Under the pieces are notes generated by a model. It ran no database searches. It was not told the origin of the DNA and worked only from the letters and a program-made list of their open reading frames with translations. Position numbers and translations under genes: made by a program. From Nocardia mexicana NBRC 108244 (lineage in GTDB: Bacteria > Actinomycetota > Actinomycetes > Mycobacteriales > Mycobacteriaceae): a DNA stretch of 64,000 nucleotides. Below, one piece after another: positions 42,879 through 51,083 of the stretch; within the stretch, counting starts at the first letter, position 1; each line of letters starts with the position of its first letter. The DNA is taken from assembly GCF_001613165.1 (NCBI RefSeq), contig NZ_BDBV01000080.1, positions 1 through 64,000 on the forward strand, read 5' to 3'.

Positions 42879-43816
42879 GTCAGGGATCTGTCCCGGCCGC
42901 GAGGTCGATGTCGGCGCGTGACTGCGGTGCGGGTGCGTCCTCGGGTGGGGAGCCTGCGCGGCCGGAAGTCTCGGGCAGGGCGGTGTCGATGGCCGCAGCG
43001 ATGGGGCGGACCAGGCCTGGTGTGCGGTGGTTTCGCGAGGTGTTCGGCGGGTTTGCGCAGGCTGCGTAGCGCGGTGAGCGCGGTGGCGACCAGTTGGGCG
43101 GGGTGCGGCAGCGGATCCGGTCCGTTCCCGGGCAGGTCGAGTTCGTCGAGGAGCCGCAGTTGCCGTCGTTCGCCGGGGTCGATCACCGACGCGGCGCGGC
43201 ACCGGGCGGCGCGCGCGTCGAGGTCGCCGGTGTCGAGGCGGTCGGCGGTGGTGTAGGCCCAGGTGGTGTCACCGGTCGGCCACACTCGTTCCCGCTCCGC
43301 CACCGTCAAACCGGCCACCGTGATCAGGCCGGACACACGCTCGCGGGTGACGGTGAGCGCTTCCCGGGCTCGTGCGGCCACCGCAGGGTCGTGACCGGGA
43401 TGGTCGCGGTAGACGGCATAGGCGACGGCCAGCTCTCGCAGCTGCCACGCCGAAGAGGTGAGGGCGCCGATCAGCGCAGCCCGGTCGATGGTGGCGGAGT
43501 CCGGCCAGTGTCGCGGCGGATGCCAGCCGATGCCGCGTTCGCCCGTACGGCGGACATGCGCGATCCACGGCGCCGGAATGCCCGCGGCGTGGGCGAGCGC
43601 CTCGAGGTCGCGTCCCTGTTCGCCGATCGTGGTGAATGCCGTGAACCATGACTGTGGTGGCAGATCACCGGCGGTGTCCCACCAGTGGCGGCTGTCGTCG
43701 AGCATCCGCGCCGCCTGCGTGGCGGTGGCGTGGATCTGCCGCAACACGGCCAGCTGCGCCGCGGTGGGCTCGCTGCGTTCGACAGGGCCCGATTCCGATC
43801 GCGAGGCGGTGGTCAC
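42879..43816 (-). CDS. Member of the tandem paralogue family, frameshifted near its end
   Basis: A paralogue with QLAVLRQIHATATQAARMLD, AGIPAPWIAHVRRTGERGIG, SSAWQLRELAVAYAVYRDHP and REALTVTRERVSGLITVAGL. In the sequence as given, the frame leaves the family after PPHTRPGP near 43015 and continues Arg-rich to 42830. The other frame at that point reads LVRPIAAAIDTALPETSGRA and ends GTDP-stop at 42879, which is the family tail. A one-base indel is therefore likely. Start GTG overlaps the previous stop as GTGA. Confidence 0.7.
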
Positions 43817-44688
43817 GGCTCGATCCCGTGTACGGGCGCCGGGCTATGCACCGGGGGTGTCGGTGTGCCGCTGTCGAACTCGGCCTGCTGCCCGCTGGTG
43901 ACGCCGGTGGCGTCGACGGCGGTAGCGATCGAGTGGCCACCCTCGGTCGCCGCCGCGGGCACCGGGTCCCGGGCCAGGATCTCGGGGATGCGCTGCACCA
44001 TCTCCGGTGGTGTCGGAGCCGGGACGCGAGCGAGGTCACCGGTGATACCAGCAGCCGACAGCACGGTCGCCTGCAACGCGAGGTCGGTGATGTCGGAATG
44101 CGTGTGGTCGTGCCACCGCCACGCGAGCGCGTGGGGTGCCGCGGCGCGGACGCTGTCGGCGGCAGCGGTGAAGGTGTGGTCGCCCCACAGCTGGTCTGCC
44201 TCGGTGCTCGACACCTTCAGCACCGCCGCTATGGCGGCTGCACGCTGCCCCAGCATCCAGAGTCGGCCGTCGAACAGTGCCGCGGCGGCCGGGTCGAGCT
44301 GGGCGGCCTGCTCGCCGTAGGCAGCGGCGACAGCGGCCATGTCCTGTACCTGCCGGAACTGGTCACCGAGCCGGTCGAGCAGCGTCTGACGGTCGATCGG
44401 TTCCGGTTCGCGCCAATGCAACGCGGCCTTCCAGGCCAGGCGGTGTTCGCCGCGGACGCGGACCTGTTCGATCCATGCCTGCGGCACCCCGGCCGCCGCC
44501 GCGGCACGTTCCAGTTCCTCGTGGCGCCGGCCCCGGCTGTGGATGTTGTTGTGCCACCCCGGAGTTGGTGACTCTCCGGACTGGTCGTACTGCTGCTCAG
44601 CGCGATCCACTGTGCGCTGCATGTCGGCCATCTGATTCTGGATCGCCTTGAGCACCTTGGCCTGCTGACGCGTCGGCTTCTCGGTCAC
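43813..44688 (-). CDS. Member of the tandem paralogue family, tail-bearing
   Basis: A 291-residue paralogue. Core: QQAKVLKAIQNQMADMQRTV, AGVPQAWIEQVRVRGEHRLA, DQFRQVQDMAAVAAAYGEQA, DGRLWMLGQRAAAIAAVLKV and LAWRWHDHTHSDITDLALQA. The tail GHSIATAVDATGVTSG is weaker (VDATG rather than VDxxLP) and ends HGIEP. GTG start and GTGA overlaps at both ends show tight coupling inside the operon. Confidence 0.72.
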   Translation of the reverse strand: MTEKPTRQQAKVLKAIQNQMADMQRTVDRAEQQYDQSGESPTPGWHNNIHSRGRRHEELERAAAAAGVPQAWIEQVRVRGEHRLAWKAALHWREPEPIDRQTLLDRLGDQFRQVQDMAAVAAAYGEQAAQLDPAAAALFDGRLWMLGQRAAAIAAVLKVSSTEADQLWGDHTFTAAADSVRAAAPHALAWRWHDHTHSDITDLALQATVLSAAGITGDLARVPAPTPPEMVQRIPEILARDPVPAAATEGGHSIATAVDATGVTSGQQAEFDSGTPTPPVHSPAPVHGIEP

Positions 44689-45737
44689 GGCTCGACTCCC
44701 GCATCGGGCGCTCGCCCAGGCGCCGGTGGATCAGGCGGAGCCTCCGACGACATACCGGTTTCGGAGCTGCTGCCTGTATGCGTGGCGATTGCGTCGACCG
44801 CGGCACCGATCACGCCGCCCTGATCAGGGTCGGTGCCATCGCTGGGATGATCCGGGTCGACGAGCTCGACGATCTCCGCGTCGATCGCCTCGGCGAGGTG
44901 GCCGAAGGTCAGCTCCTCGGCCAGGCTGGCCATCGTGTCGGCAACGTTTGACGACGAGGACTCGACGCTCGCCTCGGGATCAGGGTCGGCACCCTCGCTC
45001 CGCTGACCCGTGTCGGCCGCAGGTTCCACCCCGTCGGTGTCGATCATCTCGCCCGGATCCTGGCCGGTGTCGTCGCCATAACGTTCGGCGTAAGCGTCGG
45101 CGTAGCGCTGGTGGTCGTCGGACAGGTCCGCGGTGCTGTGCGCGGCGGCCCACTGCGCCGCCGCGGTCGCGGCGGCGGCGGTGGGTTCGCCGGTGCCGGT
45201 GAGGGTTTCGGTGAGACCGAGGGCGCGACGCCGGTGGTCGATGAGCAGCTTTTTGTATTCGACGTCGAGGTCGTGGCGACGCTGCTCCTGGGCGGCCCGC
45301 TTGGTGTAGCTGCGAATCTGTACTGTGTGGATCGCGTCTTTGCGGTTGTGTTCGGCCCGCAGGTTCCGCACCTGCAGCCCGTGCGTGTTGCGGTGTCGTT
45401 CCTCGAATGCCTTGCTGGACTCGGCCTTTCGCTGCGATTCCTCGGTGATGTGGTGCAGGCGAGCCTGTTTGATCCGTTGCTCGAGCCCGAACAGCTGTCG
45501 GTCCCGCGCTTCTCGGTTGACGTAGCCCTGCGCCTGCAGGCCATGGATCTGGAACTTGCGCCACTGTTCGGCCTCCCGATCCTCCAACCGGACCCGATGC
45601 TCGGTGACCGAGCGCGATTCCGCGCCCCGCCGTTGCAGCAGGTTCGCGGTCATCGCCGCGGTCTGAAAGGTCTGGATGAATCCTTGCCGGACTGCTTGGC
45701 CTGCTTCTTCGACGGGATCGCCGCCGGGAGTAGTCAT
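44685..45737 (-). CDS. Long coiled-coil protein with the shared tail
   Basis: A 350-residue protein dominated by a charged coiled coil (LEDREAEQWRKFQIHGLQAQ, RIKQARLHHITEESQRKAES, RRHDLDVEYKKLLIDHRRRA). It then becomes acidic and Ser-rich (GADPDPEASVESSSSNVADT) and finishes with the shared tail GVIGAAVDAIATHTGSSSET and GVEP. It is not a clear member of the paralogue core family, so the tail is shared by a different fold. Start ATG 45737 overlaps the lipoprotein stop as ATGA. Scaffold role inferred from the coiled coil. Confidence 0.7.
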   Translation of the reverse strand: MTTPGGDPVEEAGQAVRQGFIQTFQTAAMTANLLQRRGAESRSVTEHRVRLEDREAEQWRKFQIHGLQAQGYVNREARDRQLFGLEQRIKQARLHHITEESQRKAESSKAFEERHRNTHGLQVRNLRAEHNRKDAIHTVQIRSYTKRAAQEQRRHDLDVEYKKLLIDHRRRALGLTETLTGTGEPTAAAATAAAQWAAAHSTADLSDDHQRYADAYAERYGDDTGQDPGEMIDTDGVEPAADTGQRSEGADPDPEASVESSSSNVADTMASLAEELTFGHLAEAIDAEIVELVDPDHPSDGTDPDQGGVIGAAVDAIATHTGSSSETGMSSEAPPDPPAPGRAPDAGVEP

Positions 45738-46303
45738 GAGGGGACCTCCAATCCCGAAAGCTGCCATCCCGCAGCGGGATTCGGGCGGGTGGCGTGGGTG
45801 TAGACGGTGAAATGCAAGGGTGTGCCGCCGTCGCTGGGGCGGGCGGTGACGGTGAGGACGCGTGCGCTGGTGGTGGCGGTGTCGGCGGGGTGGTCGTCGC
45901 CGGTCACGCGGGCGGTCGCGGTCACCGTGGTGCCGCTGGTTGTCCACTGCTGCCACAGCGCGCCGGTGATCGGTGCCCACACCATCGCCGCCGGCTCGGT
46001 GCGGGTCGCGAAACCGGGATCCATCAACAGCCGGGCGGTGCGGAACGCGGCGCGTTGATCGGTTTGCTCGGCGGGCCGGTAGCTGAACACTGCCGCCGTC
46101 GCCGCGGTCAGCACCGCCTCCGCCGAGCACGGGTCGACATCGGTGAACGGCGCCGGGAACGCCGCCGCGGTACAGCCACCTGGCTCCGGCCCGGGTTCGG
46201 GGTCACCGCAGCTGGTGGTGAGCAGCGTCGTCAGCGCTGCCGCGGTCACCGTGATGCGCCCGACTGCTCGTGCATCCGGGCGTCGAATCGTGTGGCGGGT
46301 CAT
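45734..46303 (-). CDS. Lipoprotein of the conjugation operon
   Basis: A 189-residue lipoprotein: signal peptide RITVTAAALTTLLTTSC with a C at the lipobox, then Pro/Gly-rich spacer and a small folded domain (SAEAVLTAATAAVFSYRPAE, PAAMVWAPITGALWQQWTTS, VLTVTARPSDGGTPLHFTVY). No tail. It may be the outer or periplasmic partner of the T4SS, in the place where VirB7- or VirB8-like proteins are expected; this is inference. ATGA overlaps on both sides. Confidence 0.7.
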   Translation of the reverse strand: MTRHTIRRPDARAVGRITVTAAALTTLLTTSCGDPEPGPEPGGCTAAAFPAPFTDVDPCSAEAVLTAATAAVFSYRPAEQTDQRAAFRTARLLMDPGFATRTEPAAMVWAPITGALWQQWTTSGTTVTATARVTGDDHPADTATTSARVLTVTARPSDGGTPLHFTVYTHATRPNPAAGWQLSGLEVPS

Positions 46304-47175
46304 GGGTCGACTCCGGGGTCGGTGCTCGGCCGGGTGCCGGGTTCGGGAAACGCGGTGACGGTGGTGTGGGGCTGCCAGCTGGGGTCGGTGCCGGACAGGG
46401 CGGTATCGATCGCGGTCTGGGTCTGCCGGTTTCCGGCGGTGACGTCGAGCTCGGTCTCCGCTGCCCCACTGGTGCTGTCCGGTGTCGGTTGCCAGGCTCT
46501 TCCGCGGTCGCGGAGCTGGGTGAGCAGGTCTACGGTCGCGCGGGCGTCGACTGCGATGTTCGGGTCGGTGTAGGCCACCCACCGCGCGCGCAGCGTCTCG
46601 GCGTCGACATCGCGGTAGGGCCCGGTCTGTTGGCTTTCATCGATGTGCAGCAGCCGGGTCCAGTCGGCGTTGCCGACCTCCAGCAGGTCACCGGTCGCGA
46701 AGATCTGCCGGGCGAGCGCAATCGCATTGCGGTGGTACTGGTCCACAGCATCGGGATCCGGCCGACCCACATCGACGCGGTTGATATCAGCGGTCTCGAC
46801 GGCGAGCATGTCGAGCAGCCGGTCGGTGTTTGCCACAAGGCCCTGCCACGCCAGGCGCTGCAGTTCTGCGTCGAGTCCGCCGGGATCGGCTGCGGGCCAG
46901 TCCTGCTGGCGGTGCCCGGCCAGCCACGCCAACGCCACCGTCCGCTCCGGCACACCCAGCGCGCGAGCGTGCTGCTCGGTGTCTACTCGGGCCTCGGTGA
47001 GGGCACGCAAGGTGAGATCCTGTGCCACGGCGACGGGTTCGTGCCACGGTTCCGACGCGACGACTCCTAGGAGTGTCGTGGTCGCCGAGGCGTGCGCGTG
47101 CAGCTCCCGCAGCGTCTCGGCCTGCTGTTCGCTCAACGGTGCACCGGCCGGGTTCGGTGGGACGAAGTCGCTCAT
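46300..47175 (-). CDS. Member of the tandem paralogue family, tail-bearing
   Basis: A 291-residue paralogue, nearest to the next upstream gene. Core: LGVPERTVALAWLAGHRQQD, DRLLDMLAVETADINRVDVG, PDAVDQYHRNAIALARQIFA, LRARWVAYTDPNIAVDARAT and VDLLTQLRDRGRAWQ. The tail is TQTAIDTALSGTDPSW, then Pro/Thr-rich and ending GVDP. The pair 46300-48056 shares long stretches in alignment, indicating a recent tandem duplication. Confidence 0.75.
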   Translation of the reverse strand: MSDFVPPNPAGAPLSEQQAETLRELHAHASATTTLLGVVASEPWHEPVAVAQDLTLRALTEARVDTEQHARALGVPERTVALAWLAGHRQQDWPAADPGGLDAELQRLAWQGLVANTDRLLDMLAVETADINRVDVGRPDPDAVDQYHRNAIALARQIFATGDLLEVGNADWTRLLHIDESQQTGPYRDVDAETLRARWVAYTDPNIAVDARATVDLLTQLRDRGRAWQPTPDSTSGAAETELDVTAGNRQTQTAIDTALSGTDPSWQPHTTVTAFPEPGTRPSTDPGVDP

Positions 47176-48056
47176 GGTTCGGCCTCGGTTCCGGGGTCGG
47201 TCGTGGGCGGTGTCGGTTCCGCGGTGGGGTGCGCGCCGGTGGCGGGTGGCCAGTGGTGAGCGACGTCGCCGAGGGCGTCGCTGATCGCGGCCTGCGTGCG
47301 TAGGTGATCAGCACGGGGATCGGCGACGCGCGCGACGTCCGAGCCGGCACCGGCCGCGTCTGGGCCGGGCTGCTGCCAGGCGGCCGCGTGACCGCGGACC
47401 TGCGTCAGCAGCGCCACCGCACCGTGGGCGTCGACCTCGATGACCGGTGTGGCGTAGTCGGCCCACCGCGCCCGCACGGTCGCCGCGCCGAGATCGCGGT
47501 ACCGGGCGGCGACCTGGTCGCCGTCGACAGTCCACAGTTGCTGCCAGACGCTGTCGCTGGCGTCGAGAAGATCTCCGACCGCGTTGATCTGCCGGGAGAC
47601 CGCGGTCGCGTTGCGATGGAACTGTGCCGCTGCCTCCGGATGCGGCAGGTGCACGTCGAGACGGTCGACAGCGAGCGTGTCGACGGCCGCCATATCGAGC
47701 AACTGGTCCCGGTCGCCGGTCAGGATGGTCCAAGTGAGTCGCTGCAGCGCCGCGTCGACACGGTCCGGGTCGAACTCAGGCCATTCCTGTTGCCGGTACC
47801 CGGCCAGCCAGGCCATCGCGATCGTGCGCTCGGGCACGCCGTGGACCGCGGTCTCGTGTACCCACAACGCGCGGCGCACCACCAGCGAGGGCAGGTGGTC
47901 TTGTCCTCCGGCGAAGGGATCGGGCCATCCCTCGTCCACGGCGGACCCGAGGTGTGCTGCCCACGCCCAGGCAAGCCCATGCAGTTGCCGCAGCAGCCAC
48001 GCCTGCTCGAGGGTCATCGACCGTCCGACGGGGTTGGCAGGATCGAAGCCCGTCAT
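47172..48056 (-). CDS. Member of the tandem paralogue family, tail-bearing
   Basis: A 294-residue paralogue, close to the 46300-47175 gene. Core: HGVPERTIAMAWLAGYRQQE, DQLLDMAAVDTLAVDRLDVH, PEAAAQFHRNATAVSRQINA, VRARWADYATPVIEVDAHGA and ALLTQVRGHAAAWQ. The tail is AAISDALGDVAHHW, then Pro/Thr-rich, ending TEAEP. It overlaps both neighbours by ATGA/GTGA-type junctions. Confidence 0.75.
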   Translation of the reverse strand: MTGFDPANPVGRSMTLEQAWLLRQLHGLAWAWAAHLGSAVDEGWPDPFAGGQDHLPSLVVRRALWVHETAVHGVPERTIAMAWLAGYRQQEWPEFDPDRVDAALQRLTWTILTGDRDQLLDMAAVDTLAVDRLDVHLPHPEAAAQFHRNATAVSRQINAVGDLLDASDSVWQQLWTVDGDQVAARYRDLGAATVRARWADYATPVIEVDAHGAVALLTQVRGHAAAWQQPGPDAAGAGSDVARVADPRADHLRTQAAISDALGDVAHHWPPATGAHPTAEPTPPTTDPGTEAEP

Positions 48057-48961
48057 GGCTCGACCTCCTGCCCGAGTGCCAGGTGAGACGCCGGACCGGT
48101 GCCCTGGTCCCCGCTGACCTGCGTCCCGGGCCCGGCATCAGCGATGTCGAGCCCGGTGGCCTCGACCCCGGCGGCGATGGCCGCGCCGGACTCCGAGTCC
48201 GGTGTCTCGCCCCGGGTGGTGAGGGCGTATTCGGCGGCGGCGATCATCTGCGCCGGAAGCGGCGGGATCGCGCCGTGTGTGCCGTCCGGGCTGCGCTCGG
48301 TAGCGAACGCGCCCAGGTCGATACCGGAGCCGACGGCTGCACGCCACCGCGCGCCGAGTTCGGCGTCGTCGTAGGTGGCGACGGTGGCCTCCACGATCCG
48401 CCGCCACCCCAGTTCGTCGTTGGCCCACAACTGATCTCGCTCGCCCGCCGTGAGCGCCAGGGTGTCGGCGACAGTGCCGGCGCGCCACCACAAACCCACC
48501 ATCGCCTGATCGACACGCCCCGACGTTCTCGCATCGGGTTCTCTGAAAACTCCTGCCGCGGCAAGTCGTTCGCGGCGGGCAGCCACGAGCACGGCGGTGT
48601 GCTGTAACTGCCAGATATCGTCGGCGACCGTATCGATCAACGCTTCCCGCGCCCGGTTCGCACCGAGGTCCGGATCCGGGTAGCGGTCGCCGAACCGTAT
48701 CCCGGCGTCACCGTGACCACGGACGGTGTCGATCCACTCCTGCGGCATCCCGTGCGCCCGAACACGATTCGCCAGATCGGCACCCACCTGCTCCACACGC
48801 TGTAGTTCGGTGTGCCAGGCGGGCGTCGTCGACGGCAGCCCATCCACGGCGGCGAGACCGCCGTGCAGCAGGTCCGATCTCCGGGCGGTGGTGTCTTGAA
48901 GTTGTTGCAGCAGACGCTGCTTCCACCGAGGCTGGTCAGCCCACGGCACTAGCTCGGCCAT
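48053..48961 (-). CDS. First member of the tandem paralogue family, tail-bearing
   Basis: A 302-residue paralogue. Core: PRWKQRLLQQLQDTTARRSD, HGMPQEWIDTVRGHGDAGIR, DDIWQLQHTAVLVAARRERL, DQAMVGLWWRAGTVADTLAL, GERDQLWANDELGWRRIVEA. The tail is GAAIAAGVEATGLDIADA, then Gly/Thr-rich, ending EVEP. Start ATG 48961 lies behind GAGGAGTT. It is the most upstream (5') core copy in the operon. Confidence 0.75.
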   Translation of the reverse strand: MAELVPWADQPRWKQRLLQQLQDTTARRSDLLHGGLAAVDGLPSTTPAWHTELQRVEQVGADLANRVRAHGMPQEWIDTVRGHGDAGIRFGDRYPDPDLGANRAREALIDTVADDIWQLQHTAVLVAARRERLAAAGVFREPDARTSGRVDQAMVGLWWRAGTVADTLALTAGERDQLWANDELGWRRIVEATVATYDDAELGARWRAAVGSGIDLGAFATERSPDGTHGAIPPLPAQMIAAAEYALTTRGETPDSESGAAIAAGVEATGLDIADAGPGTQVSGDQGTGPASHLALGQEVEP

Positions 48962-49079
48962 GACAGGGAACTCCTCGAATCGTGGGAACAGGTAGCGGCA
49001 GCCGGAACGGTGGCCGACAGCAACACCGATCCGCGCACGACGTTCTCGCCGCGGGCGCACTGGACGTCGGTCCGGTCAT
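48936..49079 (-). CDS. Possible small Cys-rich peptide
   Basis: A 47-codon frame whose ATG overlaps the preceding small gene's stop as ATGA. It reads MTGPTSSAPAARTSCADRCC and continues Cys/Pro-rich across the start of the next gene. Only the overlap supports it. Confidence 0.25.
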   Translation of the reverse strand: MTGPTSSAPAARTSCADRCCCRPPFRLPLPVPTIRGVPCHGRASAVG

Positions 49080-49207
49080 GCCGACTCCCTGGCGTCGGGC
49101 ACAAGGGTGCCGAGATCGCGTATGCGCCAGCCGAGGCCCCGCGGACTACCGACGCCGCCGAGCAGCGGCGTTTGTGTGGTGCAACGTTGTGAATCTCTGT
49201 GCGTCAC
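49076..49207 (-). CDS. 43-residue protein after the NlpC/P60 gene
   Basis: GTG 49207 overlaps the NlpC/P60 stop as GTGA. The protein begins MTHRDSQRCTTQTPLLGGVG, then SPRGLGWRIRDLGTLVPDAR and ends ESA. It is too short to classify. The tight overlaps on both sides suggest translation. Confidence 0.4.
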   Translation of the reverse strand: MTHRDSQRCTTQTPLLGGVGSPRGLGWRIRDLGTLVPDARESA

Positions 49208-50340
49208 AACCGTTTCTCCTCCCTGGGCGGTGTCGCAGCGGTCGGCGAGGGCGCTTCGAATCTCCGCACGTCCATCTGCTCGCCTTGCCATGCCGACAGC
49301 GGGGTGGTGTTGGTGACGGTCTCGCCTGTTTGCGGGGCGTGCAGGAGCAGGTCCTCGCCACGGTCGTTGCGGCCGTACAGGATTCCGACATGATGGGAGT
49401 CGCTGTCGCCGGGCTGAGTGAAGAAGACGAGGTCGCCCGGCCGCCGCTCCGCGAACGGCACCGGGTGGGCGGCGGGGTGGTCCTGCTGAGCTTGGGTGTA
49501 GTGCGGCAACCGGATCCGGCCGCCCGACGCCTGGTAAATCGCATACAGAGTGAGGCCCGAGCAGTCGAAACCACCGCTCGTCGGGCCGTTGGCGTCGCCG
49601 CCACCCCACACATAGTCGGTGCCGATCCAGCGTTCGGCCGCGGCGATCACCGCCGCACCGAACTCGCTCGCCTCGCCCGGCACCGGCGTCCCCGACCCGC
49701 CCGTCCCACACCCGGCCGCTGGTTGCCCGGCCGGTGTGGCGGGCATCGATGCGACGTCGAGGTCGGCGAACATCGCATACAACCGGCGCGCCAGCTCCAG
49801 CTGCCCGCTGTAGGCGGCCGGGGCCGACTGCTCGATCGCCTGTGCCAGCTCGGCCGGTGACATCGCCTGCCCGCCAGTGGTTTTCAATGCTTGGTCGTAG
49901 AACCAGTTGATCTGATAGGTGGGGTCCATCAACGCCGCGATCCCGGCCGAGCCCCACACACTGGCGCGCATCTGATGCGGCCCGACCGAGTCGTGGTCGT
50001 AGCCCAGGCCGTCGTTCGCGTACTCCAGGGATTCCGGCACCGTCGGGTTCGCCAGATTCCGGAACGTGGACTCGGTCGCTTGCGCGGCCAGTTCCGCGAT
50101 GATCACTGGCTCGGGCTGTCGGCGTTGCTTGCCGATCGCCACCCCTTGGCGCGCCAGCTGGAGTTGGCGTTCGTTCAGCCCTTCCATCGACGCCCCGGTC
50201 GGCCCCGCCACTCCCCCGGCCGACGACACCCCGGCCGCACACGATTGTGTCGGGTCGGAACCCAGGACTACCACCAGCAGCAACAACAACGTCACCGGCA
50301 GCGACAACGCCAGCGCCACCACGGTTTTCGAATCGGTCAC
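49204..50340 (-). CDS. Membrane-anchored NlpC/P60 hydrolase with transglycosylase-like part
   Basis: A 378-residue VirB1-like cell-wall hydrolase. One N-terminal transmembrane helix (VVALALSLPVTLLLLLVVVL) is followed by a lysozyme-like region (IIAELAAQATESTFRNLANP, HDSVGPHQMRASVWG). After a Gly/Pro linker comes the NlpC/P60 domain near residue 240: RWIGTDYVWGGGD, catalytic Cys in GGFDCSGLT, His in DSDSHHVGILYG and the third polar residue in LLLHAPQTG. It should open peptidoglycan for the conjugation channel. The GTG start follows GGGAGGCGG. Confidence 0.88.
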   Translation of the reverse strand: MTDSKTVVALALSLPVTLLLLLVVVLGSDPTQSCAAGVSSAGGVAGPTGASMEGLNERQLQLARQGVAIGKQRRQPEPVIIAELAAQATESTFRNLANPTVPESLEYANDGLGYDHDSVGPHQMRASVWGSAGIAALMDPTYQINWFYDQALKTTGGQAMSPAELAQAIEQSAPAAYSGQLELARRLYAMFADLDVASMPATPAGQPAAGCGTGGSGTPVPGEASEFGAAVIAAAERWIGTDYVWGGGDANGPTSGGFDCSGLTLYAIYQASGGRIRLPHYTQAQQDHPAAHPVPFAERRPGDLVFFTQPGDSDSHHVGILYGRNDRGEDLLLHAPQTGETVTNTTPLSAWQGEQMDVRRFEAPSPTAATPPREEKRL

Positions 50341-50513
50341 GACTCATCGACCCGCCTCCCGGCGCTGCACGGGCGCAAACGACATCTGCCACTCGCGCTG
50401 TGGGCAGGGATGGTTTCCCGGCCGTGCGGAGCAGATCGACCGAGGTTGAGGCGGTGTGGTTCTGCGAGGATTCGGACCGGCAGACCCGATTCTGGGGCTC
50501 TGGTCGACGCGGA

Positions 50514-50837
50514 TCAGGCGTCCGGTTCGGGTGTGAGCCCCGCTTGGTGAATGCCGTCGGTCACTTCGCGCCGCCAATCGGCCACGTCGGCGGACGCCGG
50601 TGGTCGGTCCTCCGGGTAGGACACCCGCAGATACCAACGCTGCTCGTCTGTGCGAGAGAGGGTCAGCCAGGTCGACCCAACGCCCGTATCCGCGAGTGTG
50701 CGAGACCCGAATTCGGCGTCCCAGTCGTCGCTCAAACGTCCGCATGCGCGCAGCCCGAGCGCAGTGCGTAACCGGTCGAGGCCGCACTGGTCGACGTTTT
50801 CGCGGATCCGGATTCGGAAGGCACCCTTGTGAACCAT
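50514..50837 (-). CDS. Small hypothetical protein
   Basis: A 107-residue protein between the NADAR-SLOG gene and the NlpC/P60 gene. It reads GAFRIRIRENVDQCGLDRLR, then GSTWLTLSRTDEQRWYLRVS, with two strand-like segments and no membrane helix. The last residues are acidic. No family is recognised. The 173 bp gap after it (50341-50513) carries nothing else supported. Confidence 0.55.
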   Translation of the reverse strand: MVHKGAFRIRIRENVDQCGLDRLRTALGLRACGRLSDDWDAEFGSRTLADTGVGSTWLTLSRTDEQRWYLRVSYPEDRPPASADVADWRREVTDGIHQAGLTPEPDA

Positions 50838-51083
50838 CGCCTCGTATCCCCTTCTTCTGCAGTCTGTTTCGCCGGTTCCCGATCGTGAACAAAATGCCTC
50901 TGCGGGTGGTTGCCGCTGATCGAACAGCGTGGCTTCGCGCGGCCGGGTTGGCCGCCTCCAGTGCGGTTGGTCGTGAATGATGTTGTGTCGCAGGAGTTCT
51001 GCGTTGTTGTCGTTTCATCGGTTGCGCGCTTTCGGTGGAGAGGTCGGTGGGTTGCGGGGCGAGGCCCGGGTGGCGGAGAGGTG

